Positions 53,207 to 62,836 of a DNA stretch of 64,000 nucleotides are shown in pieces. The DNA lies in NCBI GenBank assembly GCA_963665525.1, contig OY762280.1, forward strand, positions 62,001 through 126,000. Reading direction: 5' to 3'. The translations under genes and the position numbers were made by a program. The stretch comes from UBA12077 sp963665525. Its GTDB lineage: Bacteria; Bacteroidota; Bacteroidia; Bacteroidales; UBA12077. Numbering within the stretch: position 1 is the stretch's first letter; each line of letters opens with the position of its first letter. The notes under the pieces were generated by a model. That model worked only from the letters and a program-made list of their open reading frames with translations, was not told the DNA's origin and made no database searches.

Positions 53207-54865
53207 TTAATTATATTTGGCAACTAACGGCATTCTTCTTCCTGCTCCAAAAGCTTTCGATGAAATTCTTAAAATAGGGGGTGCCTGATAACGCTTATAT
53301 TCATTGCTGTCAACTAACTTTATGATTCTTTCTACGGTTGATTTGCTATAATCTTCTTCAATAATTTCTTCAAATGATTTTTGTAATTCAATATATTCAA
53401 ATAGTATTTTATCTAAAACATCGTAATCAGGTAATGAGTCAGAATCTTTCTGATCTGGTCTTAGTTCAGCCGATGGTGGTTTTGTGATAGTATTTTCAGG
53501 AATAATTTCTTCATCGCGATTAATAAACCTTGCAAGCTTATATACATCAGCTTTGTACACATCTCCTAACACAGAAAGACCGCCATTCATATCACCATAA
53601 AGCGTTCCATATCCAACGGCTGCTTCGCTTTTATTTGATGTGTTTAACAGGATATGCCCAAATTTATTAGAAAGAGCCATTAAGATTGTTCCTCGTGCTC
53701 GAGCTTGAATATTCTCTTCTGTAATATCTTCTTCTAATCCTTTAAATATTGAACCAAGCGATTGATTAAAGCTATCAACAACATCTTGGATGTTTATAAT
53801 ATTGTATCTTACACCAAGATTATTTGCTAATATTTTAGCATCAGTAATAGAATGATCAGATGAATATTTCGAAGGTAAAAGCAATACCCTGATATTTTCT
53901 GCTCCCAGGGCTCTTTGTGCAATAACTAATGAAACTGCAGAGTCAATTCCTCCAGAAAGCCCAAGTGTTGCTTTTGTGAAATTCATTTTTTTGAAATAAT
54001 CGCGAATTCCTAAAACCAAAGCATCATGTATTTTGGCAATTACATTTGGGTTTTCATCAATATTCTTTTTAATGGAGCATTTTTGAATTTCTTCCAGATG
54101 ATAAATCTTATAATCTTCATCAAAAAGTTTCATTTCATCTGCAATAGTTCCATCTGGATTTACAACCAACGATCCTCCATCAAAAATTAATTCGGTTTGT
54201 GCTCCTACCTGGTTAACGGTAAAAACAGGAAGCTTATATTTTTTTGCATTACGAATAAATACATTCTTTCTTCCCCAAATTTTGGTATATGAGAATGGAG
54301 AAGCAGCGATGTTTACAATAAAATCAGGCTTAAATTCAATGAGTTTATCCATTGGAGTTACATTATAAAGCTGATTTTTTGCAAATGTATTTTCGGTAGG
54401 CTGAAAATCCCATAAATCTTCGCAAATGGTTATGGCAATTTTCTTTTCTTTATATTCTACAATATTGAATTTATCGTTTGGTTCAAAGTACCGGTATTCA
54501 TCAAAAATATCGTAAGTAGGTAATAATGTCTTGTTTTGAATATATTGTATCTCACCATCGGCAATAAAAATGGCCGAGTTAAAAAGTTTTTTACCTTTTT
54601 GATGAAAGTTAATGGTTGGAGAGCCAATAATAACTCCAATATCAGTACAGTGAGGAACAATTTCTTCAACTGAAACTTCGCATTGTTCAATAAATTTTTT
54701 GTTTTCAAGCAAATCTTGGGGAGGATAACCACAGGTTGATAATTCGGAAAAAATAAGTACATCCACCTGATCATTTTTAGCTTTTAATATTTGATCAATA
54801 ATTTTTGTTGTATTTTTTTCAAAATCTCCAATATGGTAGTTTAATTGAGCTAATGCGATTTTCAT
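53207..54865 (-). CDS. nadE: Glutamine-dependent NAD(+) synthetase
   Basis: A 552-residue two-domain enzyme. The nitrilase-type glutaminase domain (1-about 260) has SELSTCGYPPQDLL with Glu, NKTLLPTYDIFDEYRYF with Lys, and ITICEDLWD with the nucleophile Cys. The synthetase domain (about 285-552) has LGLSGGIDSAVSLVIA, LLNTSNKSEAAVGYGTLYGD and PPSAELRPDQKDSDSLPDYD. It amidates deamido-NAD with ammonia made from glutamine. Its neighbour toward higher coordinates is a barrel protein on the same strand, and gldB is beyond; the NadE-GldB neighbourhood is seen in gliding Bacteroidota. Confidence 0.95.
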   Translation of the reverse strand: MKIALAQLNYHIGDFEKNTTKIIDQILKAKNDQVDVLIFSELSTCGYPPQDLLENKKFIEQCEVSVEEIVPHCTDIGVIIGSPTINFHQKGKKLFNSAIFIADGEIQYIQNKTLLPTYDIFDEYRYFEPNDKFNIVEYKEKKIAITICEDLWDFQPTENTFAKNQLYNVTPMDKLIEFKPDFIVNIAASPFSYTKIWGRKNVFIRNAKKYKLPVFTVNQVGAQTELIFDGGSLVVNPDGTIADEMKLFDEDYKIYHLEEIQKCSIKKNIDENPNVIAKIHDALVLGIRDYFKKMNFTKATLGLSGGIDSAVSLVIAQRALGAENIRVLLLPSKYSSDHSITDAKILANNLGVRYNIINIQDVVDSFNQSLGSIFKGLEEDITEENIQARARGTILMALSNKFGHILLNTSNKSEAAVGYGTLYGDMNGGLSVLGDVYKADVYKLARFINRDEEIIPENTITKPPSAELRPDQKDSDSLPDYDVLDKILFEYIELQKSFEEIIEEDYSKSTVERIIKLVDSNEYKRYQAPPILRISSKAFGAGRRMPLVAKYN

Positions 54866-54884
54866 ATTTTAATAGATTTCAGTG

Positions 54885-55547
54885 TTAAAATAAAACTCCA
54901 ATACGAATTGCTATATTTCCGAGTGTAACTTTACTATCATTACCATCGGTAATATCAATAAAACCATTCGTGTATGTCAATCCGGCTACGATCGCGGCAT
55001 TTCCTCCAATCGAATATTCAGCTCCGGCACCTATGTAATACCCCAAATTAAATAGACGAATTTCATCACTGATATTTTCATTTTGAAGAGTAAAATCATC
55101 AACTTCAGCAGTTGCTTTTATGTTAATACCTCCATTTAATCCTAGATGAGTAAAAAAGGTCCAGTATCCAATTTCATTGGTTTTTAGTTTTAAACCTAAA
55201 GGTATGTCAATGTATTGTAGCTTATAATGAATGGTGCTTCCTGCAGGCAAATCTTCGTCACCGCTCCCTGTTTGAAGTGTTTTTGCATTGTCGAATTTTA
55301 AATTTCCTCCGGTATTATCAATTGAAATCCCAGTCATAATTGCATAGTTCTTAGCAAAAAACTTATCAACGTTTAAACCAATGTTTACTCCAAATTTAGA
55401 ACCATCATTATCTATAGAATTTAAATCTGATTTCATCCAGGCAAATTTAGGGTCCACGAAAACAGTAAAGCGCAAGTCGCTTTGTGCAAATGTATTAAGA
55501 CCTGAAATGGTGATTATTGCAATTAATAAATATTTTTTCATAATCAT
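54885..55547 (-). CDS. PorT-like outer-membrane beta-barrel protein
   Basis: A 220-residue protein with a signal peptide (cleavage near NTFAQS). The mature part alternates in strand pattern (FAKNYAIMTGISIDNTGGNLKF, YKLQYIDIPLGLKLKTNEIGYW, YYIGAGAEYSIGG) and ends with Phe (AIRIGVLF), typical of an eight-stranded barrel of the PorT/OMP_b-brl type. PorT itself belongs to T9SS, but this generic fold is not proof. A second possible start is Met at 55541. It precedes nadE by 19 bases on the same strand. Confidence 0.78.
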   Translation of the reverse strand: MIMKKYLLIAIITISGLNTFAQSDLRFTVFVDPKFAWMKSDLNSIDNDGSKFGVNIGLNVDKFFAKNYAIMTGISIDNTGGNLKFDNAKTLQTGSGDEDLPAGSTIHYKLQYIDIPLGLKLKTNEIGYWTFFTHLGLNGGINIKATAEVDDFTLQNENISDEIRLFNLGYYIGAGAEYSIGGNAAIVAGLTYTNGFIDITDGNDSKVTLGNIAIRIGVLF

Positions 55548-55749
55548 TTTAGTTTTATAATTAATTGAAACGAACGTAAGTTAATGAATAAAGTTATTTA
55601 AAAATTATACTTTTTACGTCATGTTTCATACTTTTAGCGTTAATTTTTAGTTAATACAAAAATAGATAAAAATCATAGTATTTAAAGTGATTTTTGGTGA
55701 TTGTCTTCAAAAATCAGGCCTTTTTAAAATTAAAATAATAAATAATAAA

Positions 55750-56760
55750 ATGATTAAAAGAGGATTCATAGTTTTTATTGTTGGAATAACAGCTTTAATA
55801 TCGTGTAATAAGAAGAATAAATTAGATATTGATACTTCTGATATCAAGTTCGAGGTAAATATTAAGCGACTAGATCAAGATGTTTTTGAGATTGATCCTG
55901 GAAATATAGAAGAAGAGGCAGCAGAACTTATAAACGAATACAATGAGTTTTTCGAATTATATAGTGCAAGAATTATTAAGTTGGGGAATCCTTATAATAA
56001 AGGATATGAAAATCTTTTACTTGGTTTTATCACTGATTATACTATGAACAAAGTGTATCAGAAAACAATGGAGATTTATCCGGATATTCAAGGTCTTGAG
56101 AACGAAATAGAAGATGCCTTTAAAAGATATACATATTATTTCCCAGAACGAACAGTTCCTGCTGTTTATACATATATTGGGGGGTTTAATCAATCGATTG
56201 TTGTTGCCGATAGTATACTGGGGATAGGTTTAGATAAGTACCTGGGGAAAGATTGTGAATTTTACGATCGCCTTGGTATTGCTAATTATTTACAACAAAA
56301 CATGAATAAGGAAAATGTTCCTTTCGATGCCATGCGAGCATGGGTATCAACAGAATTTGTGTATAACGATTCGGTAGATAACTTAGTTAATAATTTGGTA
56401 TACCAGGGAAAGATTCAATATTTTTTAGATGCGATGTTCCCAAATACAGCAGATTCTTTAAAGATTGGTTTTGAAGCAAGTCAAATTAGATGGTGTATAA
56501 AAAACGAAAAGCAAATGTGGAATTATCTCGTAGAAAATAAATTATTATTTACTACCGATTATATGACCATTGTTAAGCACATTAATCCGGCACCTTTTAC
56601 TTCTGGTTATCCTCAGGAATCACCGGGGAAAGCTTCTGTTTGGTTAGGCTGGCAAATTGTTAGAGCATATATGGAAAGAAACACTGACATTACCCTAAAA
56701 GAACTTATGCTTAACGATGATTATCAAAAGATATTATCAGAATCCAGATACGAGCCTTAG
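55750..56760 (+). CDS. gldB: GldB-like gliding motility lipoprotein
   Basis: A 336-residue lipoprotein (lipobox LISC, about Cys18). Conserved GldB features are IKRLDQDVFEID near the start of the mature region, PDIQGLENEIEDAFKRYTYYFPER, YTYIGGFNQSIVVADSILGIGLDKYLG, and the C-terminal PAPFTSGYPQESPGKASVWLGWQIVRAYM. GldB is required for gliding and T9SS-linked motility in Flavobacterium and also occurs in non-gliding members. The longest frame starts at 55687, but the ATG at 55750 begins the signal peptide. It diverges from the barrel gene and nadE, as in gliding relatives. Confidence 0.9.
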   Translation: MIKRGFIVFIVGITALISCNKKNKLDIDTSDIKFEVNIKRLDQDVFEIDPGNIEEEAAELINEYNEFFELYSARIIKLGNPYNKGYENLLLGFITDYTMNKVYQKTMEIYPDIQGLENEIEDAFKRYTYYFPERTVPAVYTYIGGFNQSIVVADSILGIGLDKYLGKDCEFYDRLGIANYLQQNMNKENVPFDAMRAWVSTEFVYNDSVDNLVNNLVYQGKIQYFLDAMFPNTADSLKIGFEASQIRWCIKNEKQMWNYLVENKLLFTTDYMTIVKHINPAPFTSGYPQESPGKASVWLGWQIVRAYMERNTDITLKELMLNDDYQKILSESRYEP

Positions 56761-56890
56761 AGTTTCAGATCTTAGATTTCGAACTTAATTTTTAATTATA
56801 TCATATTTCAATATTCTGAACAAAATGTTTTGTTAAGTGTTCCTATATAAATAATTAAACTTACAACAAAACATTAAAATATTGATCACT

Positions 56891-58561
56891 ATGAAATCAG
56901 ACATTGAAATTGCTCAAGGTGCTAACATTCAGCCTATAGTTAACATAGCAAAACAACTTAATATACCTGAAGATGATCTTGAATTGTATGGTAAATACAA
57001 AGCCAAACTTCCATTAAAATTAATTGATGAAGAAAAGATAAAAAATGCCAGATTGATCTTGGTTACAGCAATTACACCTACTCCAGCCGGTGAAGGAAAA
57101 ACAACAACATCTATTGGTTTAACTCAGGCCTTAAATAAAATAGGTAAAAAAACGACTGTTGTACTGAGGGAACCATCATTAGGTCCAGTATTTGGAATTA
57201 AAGGGGGTGCTGCAGGAGGTGGAATGTCACAGGTAATTCCGATGGAAGATATTAACCTGCATTTTACAGGCGACTTATCCGCAGTAGAAAAAGCTCATAA
57301 CTTATTGGCTGCTTTAATCGATAATAATATTCAGTTAAATGAAGGTAATCTTGGTATTGACCCTCGTACGGTAGAGTGGAAGCGTGTGATGGATATGAAC
57401 GAACGTGCTTTGCGTGATATTGTAATTGGACTTGGAGGACCTAAGCAAGGTGTTCCTCGCGAAACAGGGTTTAATATAACAGCAGCATCGGAGGTTATGG
57501 CCACTTTATGTGTGGCGAAGGATTTACAAGATTTAAAGAAGCGGTTAGGAGATATTTTTGTAGGATATACTTATGAGGGCAAAGCTATATTTGCCCGTGA
57601 TTTAAAAGCAGAAGGGGCAATGACTGTATTGCTTAAAGATGCAATCAAGCCAAACTTAGTTCAAACATTAGAAGGAAATCCGGCGATTATTCATGGAGGA
57701 CCTTTTGCAAATATTGCACAGGGGACAAATACCATCATAGCAACTAAAATGGGCTTATCTTTAAGTGATTATGTTGTTACTGAAGCTGGTTTTGCTAGCG
57801 AGCTTGGTGCAGAAAAATTCTTTAATATAAAATCTCAGTATGGTAATTTAATGCCAAATGCTGTGGTGGTAGTGGCAACTATTAGAGCTTTAAAATACCA
57901 TGGTGGAGCTAAATTAGCTGATCTGCAAGATGAAAATTTAGAAGCTTTAGAAAAAGGATTTGAGAATTTAGATAAGCATATTGAGAATATGCAATACTAT
58001 AATTTTAAACCAGTTGTAGCCATAAATAAATTTTCTTCAGATACAGATGCAGAAGTTGAGTTACTTAAGAAACATTGCGAAGCAAAAGGGGTAACAGTTG
58101 CCTTAAATGATGCCTGGGCGCAAGGTGGTGAAGGAGCTGTTGAATTAGCAGAAAAAGTTATAGAAGCTGTATCTGACTGCCCAACTTGTTTTAGACCTAT
58201 TTATGAATTGGACTGGAGTTTTGAAGATAAAATTAATGCAATAGCAACAAAAATGTATGGTGCTAAAGATGTTGAATATTCTATTAAAGCGAAAAAACAA
58301 CTGCAGAAAATTAATGAGCTAGGACTTTCACATTTGGCAGTCTGTATTGCAAAAACGCAAAAATCATTGTCTGATGATATGCATAAAAAAGGTCGTCCTA
58401 GAGATTTTACAGTTAAAATACGAGAGGTAGAACTATCATCGGGAGCAGGATTTATTGTTCCAATTGCCGGAACAATGATGCGTATGCCTGGTTTACCAAG
58501 CAAGCCATCAGCTGAAAAGATTGATATTGACGAAAATGGAAATATAGTAGGTTTGTTTTAA
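56891..58561 (+). CDS. fhs: Formate-tetrahydrofolate ligase
   Basis: A 556-residue enzyme (usual length about 555). It has TPTPAGEGKTTTSIGL (ATP loop), REPSLGPVFGIKGGAAGGG, HFTGDLSAVEKAHNLLAALIDN, and GFASELGAEKFFNIK, and ends MRMPGLPSKPSAEKID. It joins formate to tetrahydrofolate using ATP, feeding one-carbon metabolism. A TTG at 56882 could start three codons earlier; ATG 56891 is preferred. It stands alone and is followed by a terminator 29 bases after the stop. Confidence 0.96.
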   Translation: MKSDIEIAQGANIQPIVNIAKQLNIPEDDLELYGKYKAKLPLKLIDEEKIKNARLILVTAITPTPAGEGKTTTSIGLTQALNKIGKKTTVVLREPSLGPVFGIKGGAAGGGMSQVIPMEDINLHFTGDLSAVEKAHNLLAALIDNNIQLNEGNLGIDPRTVEWKRVMDMNERALRDIVIGLGGPKQGVPRETGFNITAASEVMATLCVAKDLQDLKKRLGDIFVGYTYEGKAIFARDLKAEGAMTVLLKDAIKPNLVQTLEGNPAIIHGGPFANIAQGTNTIIATKMGLSLSDYVVTEAGFASELGAEKFFNIKSQYGNLMPNAVVVVATIRALKYHGGAKLADLQDENLEALEKGFENLDKHIENMQYYNFKPVVAINKFSSDTDAEVELLKKHCEAKGVTVALNDAWAQGGEGAVELAEKVIEAVSDCPTCFRPIYELDWSFEDKINAIATKMYGAKDVEYSIKAKKQLQKINELGLSHLAVCIAKTQKSLSDDMHKKGRPRDFTVKIREVELSSGAGFIVPIAGTMMRMPGLPSKPSAEKIDIDENGNIVGLF

Positions 58562-58589
58562 GTTTTAGATAAGCGATTTTTATAATTAT

Positions 58590-58616
58590 AGTCCATACTT
58601 TTAGTATGGACTTTTT
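58590..58616 (+). terminator. Rho-independent terminator after fhs
   Basis: AGTCCATACT (58590-58599) pairs perfectly with AGTATGGACT (58603-58612) across TTT, followed by a T-run to 58616. Confidence 0.85.
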
Positions 58617-58664
58617 CATGATCTTTTATTTGTATCTTTGTTATAAGCCTTGAAATTTGACAGA

Positions 58665-59096
58665 ATGAAAATAATTAAAGAGTTTAAAGAGTTTGCTGTT
58701 AAAGGGAATATGGTCGATATGGCCGTGGGTGTTATTATTGGAACTGCGTTTGGGCGTGTTATTACTTCATTAGTCGAAGATATTATTATGCCTCCTTTTG
58801 GGTATGTTTTAGGGAGATTTAATTTCGCAGATTTAAAAATTGTATTGAAAGAACCTGAGTTAAATAACAATGGGCAGGTTATACAAGAAGCCATTCATTT
58901 TAGTTATGGTAACTTTATTCAGGTTTTATTGAATTTTATAATTATAGCTATTACGATATTCTTTTTTATCAAAGTAATAAATATGATTAGAAAGAAAGCG
59001 AATGATCCTGAAGACAAAACAATAGCTACTCCTAAGGACATTGAATTGTTATCAGAAATACGTGATTTGTTAAAAGAACAACAAAATGAGAAATAA
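58665..59096 (+). CDS. mscL: Large-conductance mechanosensitive channel
   Basis: A 143-residue protein with the MscL hallmark IIKEFKEFAVKGNMVDMAVGVIIG (amphipathic N-helix then TM1, the pore), TSLVEDIIMPPFGYVLG (periplasmic loop), TM2 (GNFIQVLLNFIIIAITIFFFIKVI) and a charged C-terminal bundle (ELLSEIRDLLKE). It opens under membrane tension to release solutes on osmotic downshock. Start ATG 58665 is favoured over TTG 58650; a TATCTTTG at 58633-58640 acts as promoter. Its stop overlaps the next ATG by one base (TAATG). Confidence 0.95.
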   Translation: MKIIKEFKEFAVKGNMVDMAVGVIIGTAFGRVITSLVEDIIMPPFGYVLGRFNFADLKIVLKEPELNNNGQVIQEAIHFSYGNFIQVLLNFIIIAITIFFFIKVINMIRKKANDPEDKTIATPKDIELLSEIRDLLKEQQNEK

Positions 59097-60151
59097 TGAA
59101 AAAGTCCTATTTCATTCTGTCAGCTTTTATAATTATAATATCAAGCTGTATTCAACCAAAAAATGATACTTATAAAGTAAGATCAGTAGTTGATTCTGTC
59201 GGATTTGCCAAATACGATTGGCAAATGGATAGTATCATAGACAGGCTGGTATATGAAGAAACAAATAAAACATGGCGGGTTGCAATAAGCCCACACGATG
59301 ATTATGCTTATGTTGGAGACTTATATCCGAAAGTATTGAATGGGATCAAAGCAAAAACGGTCATATTGTTTGGAGTAGCACATAAAGCCAGAAATTTTAA
59401 TCTTGAAAATAAAATTATTCTCGAATCATATGATGCCTGGAAGGCCCCGTATGGAAATGTTAAAGTTTCTGATTTGAGAAATGACTTGATAGAATTATTA
59501 CCAGATAGCTTATATACTATACATGATGAAATGCACAGTATAGAACATTCATTAGAAGCTTTAATCCCATTTTTACAATACAATAAAAGCGATTTGGAAA
59601 TTGTTCCTATTTTGGTTCCTTATATGCCAGTTGGAAAAATGCAGCAAATTGCAAATTCTTTGGCATCAGGCTTATCAAATATTATGGAAAAAAGAAAGTT
59701 AAATTGGGGAAAAGATATTGCAATTTTGATCTCGACAGATGCTGTTCATTATGGTGATGAAGATTGGGGAGATAAAAATTATGCACCTTATGGAACAGAT
59801 AGCTTAGGATTAAAACAAGCAAGAGATCACGAAATAGAAATCATTAATAACTGCCTTCTTGGTGAAATTAGTCCGGAGAAAATAGAGAGATTTACAAGTT
59901 ATACTGTTCAAGAATCGGATTACAAAGAATATAAGTGGACATGGTGTGGTCGTTATTCTGTTCCTTTAGGGCTTTTAACAAGTTATTATCTTCATCAAAT
60001 GCTTAGTGAAGAATTATTGATTGGGACTTTTGTTGGTTATTCAAATAGTATTGATCACACGGTTTTAGAAGTTGAAGATTTAAAAATGGGAATAACTGCT
60101 CCGGCAAATAATCACCATTGGGTAGGATATGCAGCGGTTGTTTACGAATAA
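59096..60151 (+). CDS. AmmeMemoRadiSam system protein B (Memo family), lipoprotein
   Basis: A 351-residue Memo-family protein with a lipobox (ISSC, Cys18), so it is probably exported. Features: AISPHDDYAYVGDL (first His ligand), LFGVAHK (second His), SIEHSLEALIPFLQ, LISTDAVHYGDEDWGD (Asp/His), and WTWCGRYSVPLGLL with the Cys ligand. Human Memo binds copper; microbial copies occur with AMMECR1 and radical SAM proteins, but here no such gene is near. It is co-translated with mscL, and a histidine kinase gene follows within 3 bases, so all three may be one transcript. The role is unknown. Confidence 0.85.
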   Translation: MKKSYFILSAFIIIISSCIQPKNDTYKVRSVVDSVGFAKYDWQMDSIIDRLVYEETNKTWRVAISPHDDYAYVGDLYPKVLNGIKAKTVILFGVAHKARNFNLENKIILESYDAWKAPYGNVKVSDLRNDLIELLPDSLYTIHDEMHSIEHSLEALIPFLQYNKSDLEIVPILVPYMPVGKMQQIANSLASGLSNIMEKRKLNWGKDIAILISTDAVHYGDEDWGDKNYAPYGTDSLGLKQARDHEIEIINNCLLGEISPEKIERFTSYTVQESDYKEYKWTWCGRYSVPLGLLTSYYLHQMLSEELLIGTFVGYSNSIDHTVLEVEDLKMGITAPANNHHWVGYAAVVYE

Positions 60152-60157
60152 GTAATG

Positions 60158-61963
60158 ATGAATATCAATAAGTCCATCGTAAGAAAACTGGTTATTTATT
60201 TTTTACTGCTCAATGTATTTACAGTCATTGTAGTAGGTTCGTATTCATATTATCGAGCAAAAGATGCATTGGTAGAAAGAACTTTTGATCAGCTTACTTC
60301 TGTTAGAATAGAAAAGAAATATAGAATAGAGCGCTTTTTTAACGATCGTATTATTGATATTAACTTAGTTTCTAAATCAAGTGATGTAAATAATATTATT
60401 AATATAATTAATGAAGATAACTTAAATGCCGATTTTAGTACTTTAGTTTTTAATGAGTATGACAAATTTTTAAGAAAACATTTCTTATCAGGTCAATATT
60501 ACAAAAGATTTTTTGTATCTAATAACCAAGGATTTACAGTCGAGTTTGGGATATTCAAGAATGATTCTGTAAGTCAGATTTTTTCTTCTATTGATAATCT
60601 GTCAATAAATAAATTATATCAATCAATTCAACATAATCCCAAGATTTTAATTGAAGATTACAAGTTAGATGAAAATACAAATTTACCTGTAATATTTATT
60701 GGTGCTCCTGTAATTTCTGATTTAGCTACAGTTAAAGGCGTTGTTGTCATTGAGATTGATATTGAGGCAATTAATTCCATTATGTTCGAGAATAATCCTC
60801 ACAATGGTCTTGGGGAATCAGGAGAATCATATTTAGTCGGAAGTGATTATTTGATGCGAAGTACTTCTCGATTTCAGGATAACTCCGTTTTTAAAACCAA
60901 AGTAGAAACCGAAGGAGTAAAAAAAGCGCTCGACGGACTTATGGGGACAGAGTTAATTCAGGATTATAGAGGTATTGCAGTGTTAAGTTCATATAGTAAA
61001 GTAGATATTCCTGAACTCGATTGGGCTATAATGGCTGAGATTGATGAAAAGGAAGCTATGGTTCCTATCGATTCAATTAGAAATAATATCCTTTATTTAA
61101 GTGTTTTAATGTCTCTCTTGTTATTCGCTTTTGTTTATATCATTGCCAGAAGAATTAGTTTACCTATTGTTAAATTGAAATTTGCAGCACAAAATATTAC
61201 CAAAGGAAATTATGATGTTTTTGTAAAAGATATTGAAAGTAGTGATGAAATAGGAAGTTTAATCGATGCTTTTAATGAAATGTCATCAAAAATAAAGGAG
61301 CAAACGGAAAATTTAAAACTTGAGAGAGCGATGAGACTTAGTTCTATGATTGATGGTCAGGAGTTGGAAAGACAACGTTTGTCAAGAGAGCTACACGATG
61401 GATTAGGACAATCGATACTTGCGATAAAAATGAGATTAGAAAGAATGAGTAAAGCAAGTCCTGAAAAAGCTCATCAGATTATGGATGAAGTTCAGAAGCT
61501 TTTTTCTGATACCATAAATGAGGTAAGAAGTATTTCAAATAACCTGATGCCTGCGGTTTTAAATGAGTTTGGATTAGTAGATGCTTTAAATAATTTGTGT
61601 AAAGATGTCATGAATAATACTGAAATTAATGTAGAGTTTATAGCCACTGATTTTACACAAGAGATTAACAATAAAATAAATACCTATTTATATAGAATCT
61701 CGCAAGAGGCATTAAATAATATTATAAAACATTCAGAGGCAAAAGCAGCAACCATTAAGTTGTCGTCTGATATGGATAATGTATATTTGAATATTTCGGA
61801 TAATGGAATAGGATTTAATTATACTGAAGACAGAAAGATGTGTGGCAATGGAATTTCAAATATGAAAGAAAGAGTTCATTTATTAAATGGTAAAATTGAA
61901 ATAGATTCCATTAAAGGAATAGGGACCAAATTAAATGTTACGATTCCATTAAAATCTAAATAA
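60158..61963 (+). CDS. Sensor histidine kinase with Cache-like sensor (HisKA_3, NarL type)
   Basis: A 601-residue kinase. Membrane helices at about 10-30 and 305-330 enclose a periplasmic Cache-type sensor (GLGESGESYLVGSDYLMRST...WAIMAEIDEKEAMVPI). HAMP follows (RISLPIVKLKFAAQNITKGNYDVFV). The HisKA_3 phospho-acceptor His413 is in RLSRELHDGLGQS, and the ATPase has NNIIKHSEA, DNGIGFN and GNGISNMKERV. It is paired with the response regulator starting one base after its stop. The first ATG (60155) precedes by one codon. The periplasmic ligand is unknown; a TorF porin and ammonium transporter downstream suggest a nitrogen-related signal. Confidence 0.9.
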   Translation: MNINKSIVRKLVIYFLLLNVFTVIVVGSYSYYRAKDALVERTFDQLTSVRIEKKYRIERFFNDRIIDINLVSKSSDVNNIINIINEDNLNADFSTLVFNEYDKFLRKHFLSGQYYKRFFVSNNQGFTVEFGIFKNDSVSQIFSSIDNLSINKLYQSIQHNPKILIEDYKLDENTNLPVIFIGAPVISDLATVKGVVVIEIDIEAINSIMFENNPHNGLGESGESYLVGSDYLMRSTSRFQDNSVFKTKVETEGVKKALDGLMGTELIQDYRGIAVLSSYSKVDIPELDWAIMAEIDEKEAMVPIDSIRNNILYLSVLMSLLLFAFVYIIARRISLPIVKLKFAAQNITKGNYDVFVKDIESSDEIGSLIDAFNEMSSKIKEQTENLKLERAMRLSSMIDGQELERQRLSRELHDGLGQSILAIKMRLERMSKASPEKAHQIMDEVQKLFSDTINEVRSISNNLMPAVLNEFGLVDALNNLCKDVMNNTEINVEFIATDFTQEINNKINTYLYRISQEALNNIIKHSEAKAATIKLSSDMDNVYLNISDNGIGFNYTEDRKMCGNGISNMKERVHLLNGKIEIDSIKGIGTKLNVTIPLKSK

Positions 61964-61964
61964 T

Positions 61965-62621
61965 ATGAATAGAATTAAGATAATTTTAGTTGATGATCAT
62001 CAAATGTTTAGAGATGGAGTAAAGTCTGTTTTGTCCGATGAAGAAACTATTGATATTATAGGTGAAGTAGGCCATGCAAATGACTTATATGAGATACTAA
62101 AATCGAAAAATCCTGATCTTATTATAACAGATATATCTATGCCCGATATTTCAGGAATTGAAATTGCTAAATATGTTTCAGAAAATCATCCTCAAATAAA
62201 GATCCTAATTCTTTCAATGCATTCAAACGAAGAGTTTATTTCTAAAGCATTAAGTGTGGGTGCTAATGGATATCTTCCCAAAGATACAAGTATGGATGAA
62301 TTACTTGAGGCTATCAATTCAATTTATAAGGGCAATAATTATTTTAATAAGAAGATTTCAGATACAATTCTAAAATCTTTTATAAATAAAACAAAACAAG
62401 AAAGTGGTGAGAGCAAACCTGAATGTTTAACTAAGAGAGAAAAAGAAATTGTTAGCTTGGTTGTTGAGGGACTAACTAATAAAGAGATTGCTGATAAATT
62501 ATTTATTAGTATCAGAACCGTTGATTCTCATAAAAATAATATTATGCAAAAGCTTAACTTAAAATCTTCGGTTGAGCTTGTTAAATATGCAATTAAAAAT
62601 AATCTTGCTAAAATAGATTAA
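61965..62621 (+). CDS. LuxR/NarL-family response regulator
   Basis: A 218-residue regulator. The receiver has VDDHQMFRDG, phospho-acceptor Asp56 in DLIITDISMP, and Lys in GYLPKDTSM. The HTH (about 155-215) is CLTKREKEIVSLVVEGLTNK with recognition helix ISIRTVDSHKNNIMQKL. It is the partner of the Cache kinase before it. The TorF porin and amt promoter lies 77 bases after its stop and is a plausible target. Confidence 0.92.
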   Translation: MNRIKIILVDDHQMFRDGVKSVLSDEETIDIIGEVGHANDLYEILKSKNPDLIITDISMPDISGIEIAKYVSENHPQIKILILSMHSNEEFISKALSVGANGYLPKDTSMDELLEAINSIYKGNNYFNKKISDTILKSFINKTKQESGESKPECLTKREKEIVSLVVEGLTNKEIADKLFISIRTVDSHKNNIMQKLNLKSSVELVKYAIKNNLAKID

Positions 62622-62697
62622 AGAAAAAATGAAAACTAGGTAATTTACTTAGATTATATCCTAAATTCTCGCAAATAAATTTCAGCTTTTTTACCGA

Positions 62698-62728
62698 TTG
62701 TATACAAGTTTGATGTATGATAGTTTTG
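62698..62728 (+). promoter_or_regulatory. Bacteroidota-type promoter for porin-ammonium transporter genes
   Basis: TTG (62698-62700), 20 bases, TAGTTTTG (62721-62728), matching the -33/-7 consensus. Predicted start near 62735 gives a leader of about 100 bases with a small GAAGCTTT/AGGCTTTA-type stem before the porin gene. Confidence 0.65.
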
Positions 62729-62836
62729 TTGCATGTGCAATTATTCTATCAATAGAAATCTTAGTGCAGAATTAATTCTTATTGAAGCTTTAGGCTTTAA
62801 GCAATTCAATTATCAATTTATAAATCTAAACTTATT

